A stretch of DNA of 53,723 bases, from positions 1 to 53,723 of the forward strand of contig JAJZRV010000005.1 of the NCBI GenBank assembly GCA_021850135.1, read 5' to 3'. The stretch is from Pseudomonadota bacterium (GTDB lineage Bacteria > Pseudomonadota > Gammaproteobacteria > Burkholderiales > Ferrovaceae). Under the pieces are notes generated by a model. That model worked only from the letters and a program-made list of their open reading frames with translations, was not told the DNA's origin and ran no database searches. The position numbers and the translations under genes are program-made. Within the stretch, counting starts at the first letter, position 1. Each line of letters begins with the position of its first letter. This document shows, one piece after another, positions 24,677 to 36,068 of the stretch.

Positions 24677-25023
24677 GCCCAGGGCTCCAGCAACGCGATG
24701 GCCGAGCCCACGCCCAGGGCGATGGCATAGGGCAGGGTTTCCAGCGAGGCGCGCGCCTGCAGCGGCGGGAGGCGCAGGCTGCGCAGCCGGTGCCACAGCC
24801 TGCGCGCCGGCGGCGCATATGGCAGGGTACAGAGCGCGAGGGCGAGCCCCGAGAGCGCCCCCGGGGTGCAGAGTCCCCGGCCGGTGCCCGGCCGGACCGA
24901 GATCCAGGCGGCGCCCAGGCAAAGCCCGGTGAGGAGCCCATCCTGGGGCAGGTGCCGGAGCCGCGCGGCGAGGGCCGCCGCCAGCGCCCACAGGGAGAGG
25001 AACAGGCCGTGGACCCAGATCAT
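24673..25023 (-). CDS. small TadV-like (prepilin-peptidase-position) membrane protein, catalytic Asp residues not seen
   Basis: This 116-residue protein lies where tadV/cpaA (the A24 prepilin peptidase) normally lies, between flp and rcpC, and is clearly translated (ATGA overlap with rcpC, 5-nt gap after flp). It has four hydrophobic segments. The last, ETLPYAIALGVGSAIALLEPW, resembles the final helix of A24 peptidases. The first catalytic Asp region (usually D-x-R-x-x-x-IPN) reads AARLRHLPQDG, and the GxGD motif is missing. The protein is some 40-50 residues shorter than typical TadV. No alternative frame restores a GxGD motif. It may be a degenerate peptidase, with prepilins processed by a PilD elsewhere, or a divergent one. 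Confidence 0.6.
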   Translation of the reverse strand: MIWVHGLFLSLWALAAALAARLRHLPQDGLLTGLCLGAAWISVRPGTGRGLCTPGALSGLALALCTLPYAPPARRLWHRLRSLRLPPLQARASLETLPYAIALGVGSAIALLEPWA

Positions 25024-25028
25024 GGCGT

Positions 25029-25211
25029 TCAGCCCGCAGTGCCTATGGTGCTGGCGATGCTGTTGAACTTGGTCTCGAGGTTTGTGCCCAGGGCAGTAAC
25101 GCCCCCGATCACCACCATTCCGATGAGGGCGGCGATCAGGCCGTACTCGATGGCGGTGACGCCGTCATCGCGCGTCAGGAATCGTTTGATGCAGGCAATG
25201 CGGATTTTCAT
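25029..25211 (-). CDS. flp: Flp-family type IVb pilin
   Basis: This is the structural subunit of the Flp pilus, 60 residues from ATG 25211. The leader MKIRIACIKRFLTRDDG ends at G17, and the mature pilin begins VTAIEYGLIAALIGMVVIGG with Glu at +5 and Tyr at +6, the class signature. The ribosome site is CGAGGGACC. It is the first gene of the tad operon and the product expected in largest amount; a strong stem-loop lies just upstream. Confidence 0.93.
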   Translation of the reverse strand: MKIRIACIKRFLTRDDGVTAIEYGLIAALIGMVVIGGVTALGTNLETKFNSIASTIGTAG

Positions 25212-25230
25212 GGCTGGTCCCTCGGAGGTT

Positions 25231-25261
25231 GGATTCACATCGCCGTGTGCGATGAGAATCC
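25231..25261 (-). other. stem-loop in the leader of flp
   Basis: Two 13-nt arms (25231-25243 and 25249-25261) pair with a single internal T-T mismatch around a 5-nt loop, ending 19 nt before the flp start codon. There is no U-tract, so it is not a standard terminator. A 5' hairpin directly ahead of the pilin gene could stabilise the message or block read-through translation from the upstream gene; the role is inferred. Confidence 0.55.
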
Positions 25262-25363
25262 AGCATAGCGGGGGCATTTTTGGCGCGATAGTCACGAATG
25301 CATTGCGGGCCCGGATGAATATTCAAGGCGCGGGCCATGACATTCATCCCGCGCTGCGGCGGA

Positions 25364-26017
25364 TCAGAAGAGGCCCGGCAGGAGTCGCCAGCGCACGCGG
25401 GCCCGATAGGCGCGGTAGGCATCATGCCGCGCCAGCCAGCGCTCCTCGCGCGCCATCCGCACCCCCTGGAGGAGGTACAGCCCGGCATAGACCAGCAGGT
25501 TGTGCAGGCTGGCCCGTCCGACCAGAAAACCGCAGTGGCTGATGAGGTAGCCCAGGTAGATGGGGTGGCGCACCATGCGGTAGGCCCCGCGGGTGACGAT
25601 GTGGCGATCCGCAGGCAGCAGCCCGAACGCGCGTCCCAGGGAGAGCTTGGCAAAAATCTGCCAGAGCGCGCCGCACAGGATCAGTCCCGCCGGGAAGGGG
25701 TCGGGCAGCAGGCTCTGTCCCGCGTCCAGATCCAGCGCCAGAAAATAAAAGGTGGCAGGCAGGCTGGTGGCCAGTGCCGCCGGGTGCCAGTCGCGGGTGA
25801 CCGGGGTGCGGTTGGCCAGGACGAGGAGGACACTCAACGTTTCCGTCAGCAGCAGCGACAGCAGCGTCAGGTGGGCAGGATGCTGCACCCAGGCCGCGTG
25901 GACCCGGGTCCAGAACTGCAGCAGCAGGGCTGCCGCGGCGAGACGCAACCCCCACTCGAAAAGGCGGGAGGGGGTTCCGGCGTGTTGCAGGTCAGGCAAG
26001 GTGGTGCCGGTTGGCAA
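25364..26017 (-). CDS. isoprenylcysteine carboxyl methyltransferase-like integral membrane protein
   Basis: This polytopic membrane protein of about 217 residues has the C-terminal signature of the ICMT/phospholipid methyltransferase-like family: RGAYRMVRHPIYLGYLISHC followed by MAREERWLARHDAYRAYRARV. These proteins bind S-adenosylmethionine near the HPxYLG motif, but bacterial substrates are mostly unknown. The start is uncertain: TTG 26017 lies inside the preceding regulator gene and a second in-frame TTG lies at 25999; no ATG is near. It is between the regulator and flp on the same strand and could be part of the adherence locus, though such a gene is not a standard tad component. Confidence 0.72.
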   Translation of the reverse strand: MPTGTTLPDLQHAGTPSRLFEWGLRLAAAALLLQFWTRVHAAWVQHPAHLTLLSLLLTETLSVLLVLANRTPVTRDWHPAALATSLPATFYFLALDLDAGQSLLPDPFPAGLILCGALWQIFAKLSLGRAFGLLPADRHIVTRGAYRMVRHPIYLGYLISHCGFLVGRASLHNLLVYAGLYLLQGVRMAREERWLARHDAYRAYRARVRWRLLPGLF

Positions 26018-26657
26018 ACATCACCAGGGCGGCGCGTCCGCGGATTTCCAGTTTTCGGTAGATCATGGAGAGGTGGTTGCGCACGGTGCATTCGCTGATT
26101 TCCAGCAGCGTGCCCAGGGTGAAGGCTTTGGCCTCCGGGTTGCGGGCCAGGGCGGAGATGATATGACGCTCGCGCGCCGTCAGTTGTCCGATGCGCAGCT
26201 CCTCGGGCGAGACCTTGGGGGCCAGCGGGCCGCCGATGGCCTTGCACAGCATGCGGTCGGACAGTTCGTGGGGCAGCCAGAAACACGATTTGGCCACCTG
26301 TTCGATGGCGCCCAGCAGGGTGCCCACCGGTTCGCCCATGTGGACGACACCGCGGGCGCCAGCGCGAATCAGGGTTTCCAGTTCGGTGAGGTCGCGCGTC
26401 GCGCTCAAAATCAGCAGCCCGATGTCCTGGGCCACCAGCTGTGCCGGCAGGTCGAAGGCCTTGCCGATCATCCCGGCATCCGAGATGACGATATTGGGTT
26501 TGCGGCGCTGGATTTCCGTCAGCAACCCGGAATCCACCGGGTGGCTGCCCACCCACTGCATGGGCCTGGCGGAGGACTCCAGCAGGGCCTTGAGGCCCCA
26601 GATGGTGACCTGGTTATGGGTTGCTGCAAAGACACGAATGGGCGTTGTGCTGTTCAT
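25992..26657 (-). CDS. NarL/LuxR-family response-regulator-like transcription factor with degenerate receiver
   Basis: The protein has 221 residues with a receiver-like N-terminal domain and a LuxR-type helix-turn-helix at about 159-218 (QLTARERHIISALARNPEAK, LLEISECTVRNHLSMIYRKL). An Asp is in the phosphoacceptor position (D60 in IVISDAGM). The acidic residues normally following the first strand are replaced by AATHN, and the conserved Lys is replaced by Met (VVHMGEP, M107). Phosphorylation by a usual kinase is therefore doubtful. No histidine kinase gene is adjacent. It lies upstream of flp on the same strand and may control the tad operon; that is inference. Confidence 0.82.
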   Translation of the reverse strand: MNSTTPIRVFAATHNQVTIWGLKALLESSARPMQWVGSHPVDSGLLTEIQRRKPNIVISDAGMIGKAFDLPAQLVAQDIGLLILSATRDLTELETLIRAGARGVVHMGEPVGTLLGAIEQVAKSCFWLPHELSDRMLCKAIGGPLAPKVSPEELRIGQLTARERHIISALARNPEAKAFTLGTLLEISECTVRNHLSMIYRKLEIRGRAALVMFANRHHLA

Positions 26658-26753
26658 GGTTGTCCTGGCTGGGCATTGAGAAAGGGGTCATCAATGCCGC
26701 CAGAATACAAAACCCTGCCCGCGTGCTGTGCAAGGAAATGTCTGAAATGTAAG

Positions 26754-27818
26754 TTACCGGGCGCGCACGTACTGCGGAACGATGGCGACGGCATCGCCCA
26801 GCGCGTCCGCCGCGTGCCAGGCCCAGTGGGGGTTGCGCAGGGCCGCCCGGGCAATGGCGATGAGGTCGGCCTGGCCTTTCGCCAGGATGTCCTCGGCCTG
26901 ATGGGGATCGGTGATCAGTCCTACCGCCATGGTGGTGGCCGCGGTTTCCTTGCGGACCCGCTCGGCAAAAGGCACCTGATAGCCGGGGCCCACCGTGATT
27001 TTTTGATGGGCCACGAGGCCGCCGCTGGAGACGTCGATCCAGTCCGCGCCGGCGGCTTTGAATGCCTTCGAAAAGTGAACGGTATCTTCCACGGTCAGGC
27101 CACCCTCTGCCCAATCCACCGCAGACAGCCGGATGCCCAGCGGGCGATCGTCCGGCCAGACAGCGCGCACGGCCCGGAAAACTTCCAGCGGGTAGCGCAG
27201 CCGGTTTTCCAGGCTGCCGCCGTAGGCGTCTGTGCGGGTATTGGTCAGCGGGGAGAGGAATTCGTGCAGCAGGTAGCCGTGCGCCGCGTGCACTTCGACA
27301 GCATCGAAGCCCAGGCGCTTGGCGCGCTGGGTCGAAGCCACGAACGCGGCCTTGACGTGTTCGAGATCTGCTTCGGTCATGGCATGAGGCGTTTCACCCT
27401 GGTCGCTGTAGGGCAGGGCCGAAGGGGCCTCGGGACGCCAGCCGCCGTTGGCGACGGTGAGGGGCGGGCCCGCATCCCAGGGGCGTCGCGCCGAACCTTT
27501 GCGTCCTGCATGGCTCAACTGGATGGCCATCTGGGTCTGGCTGTGCGCGCGACAGAACTGCAGCACCCGGGCCAGCGCGGCTTCCTGGGCATCGTTGCAC
27601 AGGGCGAGGCAATGGGGGGTGATCCGGCCTTCCATCGTCACCCCGGTGGCTTCGACAATCACCATGGCCGCACCGGAAATGGCGAACTTGCCCAGATGCA
27701 TCAGATGCCAGTCGTTGGCGATGCCGTCGATGGCCGAGTACTGGCACATGGGGGAAATGACGATTCGGTTGGACAGGGTGATGCCGCGTAACGACAGGGG
27801 GCTGAAAAGAAGGCTCAT
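26754..27818 (-). CDS. NADH:flavin oxidoreductase, Old Yellow Enzyme family (YqjM/NamA-like)
   Basis: This 354-residue FMN-dependent ene-reductase has a TIM-barrel fold and reduces activated C=C bonds with NAD(P)H. Residues typical of the thermophilic-like/YqjM class are present: SPMCQYSA with C25 and Y27, the substrate-binding pair HAAH (177-180) in VEVHAAHGYLLHEFLSP, LSHAGRKGS and the FMN phosphate region (AVGLITDP, ADLIAIARAALRNPHW). The physiological substrate of such enzymes is rarely known. The gene is monocistronic and lies between the regulator and tRNA-Leu. Confidence 0.92.
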   Translation of the reverse strand: MSLLFSPLSLRGITLSNRIVISPMCQYSAIDGIANDWHLMHLGKFAISGAAMVIVEATGVTMEGRITPHCLALCNDAQEAALARVLQFCRAHSQTQMAIQLSHAGRKGSARRPWDAGPPLTVANGGWRPEAPSALPYSDQGETPHAMTEADLEHVKAAFVASTQRAKRLGFDAVEVHAAHGYLLHEFLSPLTNTRTDAYGGSLENRLRYPLEVFRAVRAVWPDDRPLGIRLSAVDWAEGGLTVEDTVHFSKAFKAAGADWIDVSSGGLVAHQKITVGPGYQVPFAERVRKETAATTMAVGLITDPHQAEDILAKGQADLIAIARAALRNPHWAWHAADALGDAVAIVPQYVRAR

Positions 27819-27850
27819 GGCGGGTTGGATTCAGGTCGTTTCTGGGAAGG

Positions 27851-27937
27851 TGGTGCCCGGGGCCGGACTCGAACCGGCACACTGTCGCCAGCGTCAGATT
27901 TTGAGTCTGATGCGTCTACCAATTTCGCCACCCGGGC
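27851..27937 (-). tRNA. tRNA-Leu (anticodon CAA)
   Basis: An 87-nt class II tRNA with an encoded CCA end. The acceptor stem is GCCCGGG (5') with CCCGGGC-A-CCA (3'). The D-arm contains TGGTAGACGC, the anticodon loop CTCAAAA gives anticodon CAA (reads UUG), there is a long variable arm (GCTGGCGACAGTGT) and the T-arm is GCCGGTTCGAGTCCGGC. All are leucine-tRNA features. Confidence 0.97.
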
Positions 27938-27948
27938 TGTAACCGGTT

Positions 27949-27954
27949 ATTATA
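27949..27954 (-). promoter_or_regulatory. -10 box of the tRNA-Leu promoter
   Basis: A consensus TATAAT on the minus strand puts the transcription start about 5 nt before the mature tRNA 5' end. The -35 region is poor (GTGCGC at 17 bp). It overlaps the sequence just upstream of queA on the other strand. Confidence 0.45.
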
Positions 27955-27966
27955 GCCAGTTTGATC

Positions 27967-30104
<2,138 letters not shown>

Positions 30105-30134
30105 AATCCCGCAGCTTGATTTTTGGAGGTTTCC

Positions 30135-30449
30135 ATGGGAATTGAAAACGCTTTCGCCGATGCCGGCGCCGCTGGCGCCCCTGATCTGGGAATGAACCTG
30201 GTATTTATCGTCATCATGTTTGGGGTGTTGTACTTCATGATGATCCGCCCCCAGATGAAGCGCCAGAAAGAGCAGAAGGCCATGCTCGAAGCCTTGAGTC
30301 GCGGCGACGAAGTGGTTGCCGCCGGTGTCCTGGGCAAGATCGTTGATCTCGATGCCAACTACGTCAAGCTGGAAGTGGCCAAGGGCGTCGTGATCCAGGT
30401 ACAGCGGGGCGCCATCGGCACGCTGCTGCCCAAAGGCACCATCCAGTAA
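30135..30449 (+). CDS. yajC: preprotein translocase accessory subunit YajC
   Basis: YajC is a small inner-membrane partner of SecDF. It has 104 residues with one helix (NLVFIVIMFGVLYFMMIRP) followed by QMKRQKEQKAMLEALSRGDEVVAAGVLGKI, the family core. ATG 30135 follows TGGAGG. It stands in the conserved tgt-yajC-secD-secF order. Confidence 0.95.
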   Translation: MGIENAFADAGAAGAPDLGMNLVFIVIMFGVLYFMMIRPQMKRQKEQKAMLEALSRGDEVVAAGVLGKIVDLDANYVKLEVAKGVVIQVQRGAIGTLLPKGTIQ

Positions 30450-30455
30450 TTCTTC

Positions 30456-32312
30456 ATGAACAAGTTCCCCCTCTGGAAAAACGGCCTCATCCTGCTGGCC
30501 CTGGTGTTGGGCACGCTCTACACCCTGCCTAACTTCTACGGCCAGTCGCCGGCGGTCCAGATATCGGCTCAGGGCGCCACGGCCAAAGTGGACAGCAGCG
30601 TCGCGGCACGGGTCGAACAGGTGCTGCACGACGCGTCCATTCCCTATACGCGCAGCAGCCTGGACGAGAGCGGCATCAAGGTCCGTTTTGCCGACCCCGA
30701 CACGCAGCTCAAGGCGCGCGACGTGGTGGACCGTGCACTCAATCCGGAGGGGCAACAGCCAGGCTACGTCGTCGCACTCAACCTGGTTCCCAATTCGCCG
30801 CGCTGGCTGTCGGACATCGGGGCGCTGCCGATGTATCTCGGCCTTGATCTTTCGGGTGGCGTGCACTTCCTGCTGCAGGTGGACATGAAGGCAGCCGTGA
30901 CCAAGCGGCTGGATGGCTATGCCTCGGAGATGCGTGGCGCGCTGCGCGACAAGCGTGTGTACTACGATGGCATCAGCCGCGAAGGCAACCGCGTCGCATT
31001 GCATTTTCGCGACGAGGCCGCCCGTGCTGCGGCACATCAGGCCCTGGACAATGAGTACCGCGACCTGATCTTCAAGGATGAGGGCTCAGGAACCGATCTC
31101 TCCATCGTGGCCACCCTCAAGCAGGAGGCGCTCACCACGATTCAGGACCAGGCGCTCAAACAGAACATCCTGGCCTTGCGCAACCGCGTCAACGAGCTGG
31201 GGGCCAAGGAGCCCATCATCCAGCAGCAGGGCTCGGACCGCATCATCGTCCAGTTGCCCGGCGTTCAGGACACGGCCAAGGCCAAGGACATCATTGGCCG
31301 TACGGCCACTCTTGAAATCCGCCTGGTGGACGAGGATCACCCCGCGCCCACCTCCGTCACCGAGCCGCCGCCTTTCGGCTCCGAACTGGTGCTGGAGCGC
31401 GGCGGTGCTCCCGTCTTCGTCAAGAAGCAGGTGGTCCTGACGGGCGAAGTGATCACGGATGCGGGAGCAGGCTTTGACTCGCAGTCCAACCGACCCTCGG
31501 TCAACATTAGCATGGACAGCAAGGGCGCACGGATCATCCGTCAGGTCTCCCGCGAAAACCTGAAAAAGCGCATGGCCATCCTGCTCATCGAAAAGGGCAA
31601 GACCGAAGCCATCAGCGTGGCCACCATCCAGGATGAACTGGGTGCCCGCTTCCAGATCACCGGATTGCGCAGCCCCAAGGAAGCCAACGATCTCGCGCTC
31701 TTGTTGCGCGCTGGTGCCCTGGCCGCCCCGATGGAGTTTCTCGAGGAGCGCACGGTGGGGCCGAGCCTCGGTGCCGAAAATATTGCGCGCGGCTTCCACT
31801 CCACCTGGATCGGCTTTGCGGCCATCTCCGTGTTCATGGTGGTCTACTACCTCCTGTTCGGCGTGATTTCGGTCGCTTCGCTGGGCATCAACGTGTTGCT
31901 GCTGGTGGGGCTGCTGTCCCTGCTGCAGGCCACCCTGACCTTGCCGGGCATGGCGGGGATCGCGTTGACGGTGGGGATGGCCATTGACGCCAACGTGCTC
32001 ATCAACGAACGCATCCGCGAAGAGCTGCGCAACGGCAATTCGCCCGGGGCATCCATCCATGCCGGCTACGACCGGGCCTTCGGCACCATCCTCGATTCCA
32101 ACGTGACCACGGGCATTGCCGGCATTGCGCTGTTTGCCTTTGGTTCGGGGCCGGTCAAGGGGTTTGCCGTGGTGCTGGTGCTGGGGATACTGACCTCCAT
32201 GTTCAGCGCCGTGATCATCTCCCGAGGACTGGTCAACCTGGTTTACGGCAGCCGCCGCAAGATCGACAAGCTGTCCATCGGCAACGTGGACTGGCTACAC
32301 AAGGGCCGCTGA
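30456..32312 (+). CDS. secD: protein translocase subunit SecD
   Basis: SecD, with SecF, uses the proton gradient to pull preproteins through SecYEG at the late stage of export. The 618-residue protein has the N-terminal helix, the periplasmic P1 domain (LGLDLSGGVHFLLQVD, LRNRVNELGAKEPIIQQQGSDRI) and the C-terminal membrane bundle with the conserved GMAIDANVLINERIREELR. It starts 6 nt after yajC. Confidence 0.97.
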   Translation: MNKFPLWKNGLILLALVLGTLYTLPNFYGQSPAVQISAQGATAKVDSSVAARVEQVLHDASIPYTRSSLDESGIKVRFADPDTQLKARDVVDRALNPEGQQPGYVVALNLVPNSPRWLSDIGALPMYLGLDLSGGVHFLLQVDMKAAVTKRLDGYASEMRGALRDKRVYYDGISREGNRVALHFRDEAARAAAHQALDNEYRDLIFKDEGSGTDLSIVATLKQEALTTIQDQALKQNILALRNRVNELGAKEPIIQQQGSDRIIVQLPGVQDTAKAKDIIGRTATLEIRLVDEDHPAPTSVTEPPPFGSELVLERGGAPVFVKKQVVLTGEVITDAGAGFDSQSNRPSVNISMDSKGARIIRQVSRENLKKRMAILLIEKGKTEAISVATIQDELGARFQITGLRSPKEANDLALLLRAGALAAPMEFLEERTVGPSLGAENIARGFHSTWIGFAAISVFMVVYYLLFGVISVASLGINVLLLVGLLSLLQATLTLPGMAGIALTVGMAIDANVLINERIREELRNGNSPGASIHAGYDRAFGTILDSNVTTGIAGIALFAFGSGPVKGFAVVLVLGILTSMFSAVIISRGLVNLVYGSRRKIDKLSIGNVDWLHKGR

Positions 32313-32335
32313 GCGCGTCCTGAGAGAGACTATCC

Positions 32336-33271
32336 ATGGAATTTTTCCGGATTCGCACCGACATTCCCTTCATGAGCTGGGGTCGCTACACCACGGCGAT
32401 CTCTCTCATCACCTTTCTGCTGGCCATATTCTTCCTGTTCAGCCGGGGGCTGAATTTTTCGGTGGATTTCACCGGCGGCACGGTGATGGAGGTCAGCTAC
32501 GGCAATGCGGCCGACGTGGGCAGGATTCGTGAAGCGCTCAACGGCCTGGGCTTCAATGATGCCAACGTCCAGAATTTCGGGACGTCCCGCGACGTACTGA
32601 TCCGCCTGCCGCTCAAGGCGGGGGTGACCAGTGCGCGCCTGTCGGACCAGGTCATGGCCTCCCTCAAGACGGCGGATGCCACGGCGCAGATGCGGCGGGT
32701 GGAATTCGTGGGGCCCCAGGTGGGGGATGAACTGGTCAAGGACGGTTCGGCCGCCCTGCTGTTCGTTTCACTGGGTATCGTGATCTATCTGTCCCTGCGC
32801 TTCAAGTGGCGGCCTGCGGTGGCGACCATCGTGGCCAACCTGCATGACGTGGTCATCATCCTGGGGTTCTTTGCGTTCTTCCAGTGGGAGTTTTCCCTGT
32901 CCGTGCTGGCGGCCGTCCTGGCCATTCTGGGGTATTCTGTCAACGAATCCGTGGTGGTGTTCGACCGCGTGCGTGAAAACTTTCGCAAGATGCGCGGCGC
33001 CTCTGTCGCACGTGTCATTGACAATGCCATTACCCGGACTATGAGCCGCACCATCATCACGCACGGCTGTACGCAGCTGATGGTCACGTCCATGCTGTTT
33101 TTCGGGGGCGAGGCCCTGCATTACTTTGCCCTGGCCCTGACCATCGGCATCATTTTCGGCATTTACTCGTCCGTGCTGGTGGCCAGCCCGATTGCCATGT
33201 GGCTGGGAATGACGCGCGACGACTTCGTGGCCACCGAGAAAAAGCCCGCACCAGAAACGGAAGGCGCTTAA
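32336..33271 (+). CDS. secF: protein translocase subunit SecF
   Basis: SecF has 311 residues with six expected helices. Conserved parts are FSVDFTGGTVMEVSY, FVGPQVGDEL, ILGYSVNESVVVFDRVREN and TIGIIFGIYSSVLVASPIAMW. It lies 23 nt after secD in the same operon. Confidence 0.97.
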   Translation: MEFFRIRTDIPFMSWGRYTTAISLITFLLAIFFLFSRGLNFSVDFTGGTVMEVSYGNAADVGRIREALNGLGFNDANVQNFGTSRDVLIRLPLKAGVTSARLSDQVMASLKTADATAQMRRVEFVGPQVGDELVKDGSAALLFVSLGIVIYLSLRFKWRPAVATIVANLHDVVIILGFFAFFQWEFSLSVLAAVLAILGYSVNESVVVFDRVRENFRKMRGASVARVIDNAITRTMSRTIITHGCTQLMVTSMLFFGGEALHYFALALTIGIIFGIYSSVLVASPIAMWLGMTRDDFVATEKKPAPETEGA

Positions 33272-33285
33272 GCCGGATCTGCCTG

Positions 33286-33933
33286 GTGGAAATTCTCCAA
33301 TACCTGGGACACCTCGATGATCACCTGATGGTGCTGAGCCAGCAGTACGGCTACGTGGCCTACGTCATCCTGTTCCTCATCATCTTCAGCGAAACCGGCC
33401 TTGTCGTGGCGCCGTTCCTGCCCGGCGATTCGCTCCTGTTCGTGGCAGGCGCCGTGGCGGCCCTGGACGTCTCGCAGCATGCGGTTTTCAACCTGCCCAT
33501 GCTGATGGTGACGCTTAGCGCGGCTGCATTTCTGGGAAACCAGCTCAACTTTCAGATAGGTCGCTGGCTGGGACCCAAGGTGTTCCACTGGGAACGTTCC
33601 CGCCTGTTCAATCCCCGCCATTTGACAGAGGCCCATGCGTTTTACGAACGGCATGGCGGCAAGACCATCGTGATTTCGCGTTTCCTGCCCATCATCCGGA
33701 CCTATGCGCCCTTCGTGGCGGGGGTGGGCGACATGTCGCATTCCCGTTTCATGGCCTTCAATGCCCTGGGGGCAGTGCTGTGGGTGTCGTCCCTGCTGCT
33801 GGCTGGTTACTTCTTCGGCAATGTGCCCTACATCAAGGGCAACCTGGGGGCCATGATCGGTGCCATCGTCGGCGTGACCCTGCTGCCCCTGGTGTGGGCC
33901 GGGCTGCGAGCCCGCTTCAGAAAAAAATCCTGA
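33286..33933 (+). CDS. DedA-family membrane protein
   Basis: The protein has about 215 residues with multiple helices and the DedA/SNARE-associated signature FSETGLVVAPFLPGDSLLF, plus ISRFLPIIRTYAPFVAGVG and the conserved GRWLGPKVFH region. DedA proteins act in lipid (undecaprenyl phosphate or phosphatidylglycerol) flipping and membrane homeostasis. No ATG is available; GTG 33286, 14 nt after secF, gives the usual N-terminus MEILQYLGHLDDHL. The stop codon abuts the purB stop with no gap. Confidence 0.9.
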   Translation: MEILQYLGHLDDHLMVLSQQYGYVAYVILFLIIFSETGLVVAPFLPGDSLLFVAGAVAALDVSQHAVFNLPMLMVTLSAAAFLGNQLNFQIGRWLGPKVFHWERSRLFNPRHLTEAHAFYERHGGKTIVISRFLPIIRTYAPFVAGVGDMSHSRFMAFNALGAVLWVSSLLLAGYFFGNVPYIKGNLGAMIGAIVGVTLLPLVWAGLRARFRKKS

Positions 33934-35415
<1,482 letters not shown>

Positions 35416-35416
35416 T

Positions 35417-35422
35417 TATAAT
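35417..35422 (+). promoter_or_regulatory. -10 box upstream of the GST-like gene
   Basis: A perfect TATAAT lies 20-38 nt before the candidate start codons. No convincing -35 is present at standard spacing. On the opposite strand TAGAAT (35357-35352) could be the purB -10. Confidence 0.4.
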
Positions 35423-35459
35423 CGACCCCCTTCATCATCCTATGGGATACCTGTTGCTC

Positions 35460-36068
35460 ATGAAACTTCTTGGCTCAGTCACCAGCCCCTTCGTTCGCAA
35501 AGTACGGGTGGTCCTGCTGGAAAAGCGCATCGATTTCGAGTTGATCACGGACTGCATGACCGGTACCGATCCATTGATCGAGCAGTACAACCCGCTCGGG
35601 AAAGTTCCGGCGCTGGTGCTGGATGACGGCGTCTGCCTGTTCGATTCGCAGGTCATCACCGAGTACCTCGATGCCATCAGCCCGGTAGCGCATCTCATTC
35701 CCGAACCCACGCGCGAGCGTACCCTGGTCAAACGCTGGGAAGCCTTGGCGGACGGCATCCTCGATGCCGGTGTTGCGATCGTGCTGGAGTTGCGGCGTCC
35801 GGAAAACGAACGCAGTCCTGCCTGGATGGCGCGTCAACGGGGAAAGATGGAGCGCGGTCTTGCTGCGATGTCCCGCGAACTCGGGCAGCGGCAGTGGTGC
35901 ACGGCCGATGCCATGAACCTGGCGGACATCGCCACAGGCTGTGCCCTGCTGTGGCTGGATTTTCGTTTTCCCGATCTCGACTGGCGGCAGCAGTACCCCA
36001 ACCTGGACGCCCTGGCCAAGAAGCTGGCACAGCGCAAGTCGTTCAAGGAAACCCCGCCAAACCCCTAG
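35460..36068 (+). CDS. glutathione S-transferase family protein
   Basis: The protein has 202 residues from ATG 35460 ([20 protein letters not shown]); ATG 35442 would add six residues and cannot be excluded. The N-terminal thioredoxin fold shows [23 protein letters not shown] (cis-Pro) and the glutathione-binding [10 protein letters not shown]. The helical C-terminal domain has the usual [18 protein letters not shown]. The role could be detoxification or a stress-linked GST; the substrate is unknown. It is unrelated in context to its neighbours. Its TAG stop overlaps the mnmA stop on the other strand, with CTAG shared by both. Confidence 0.9.
   Translation: MKLLGSVTSPFVRKVRVVLLEKRIDFELITDCMTGTDPLIEQYNPLGKVPALVLDDGVCLFDSQVITEYLDAISPVAHLIPEPTRERTLVKRWEALADGILDAGVAIVLELRRPENERSPAWMARQRGKMERGLAAMSRELGQRQWCTADAMNLADIATGCALLWLDFRFPDLDWRQQYPNLDALAKKLAQRKSFKETPPNP

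Noticed and set aside
24673-25023. Frameshift in a normal tadV
   Set aside because: I read the other frames of this stretch for a GxGD motif and found none. Both ends are coupled to neighbours in frame, so a short divergent gene is the simpler reading.
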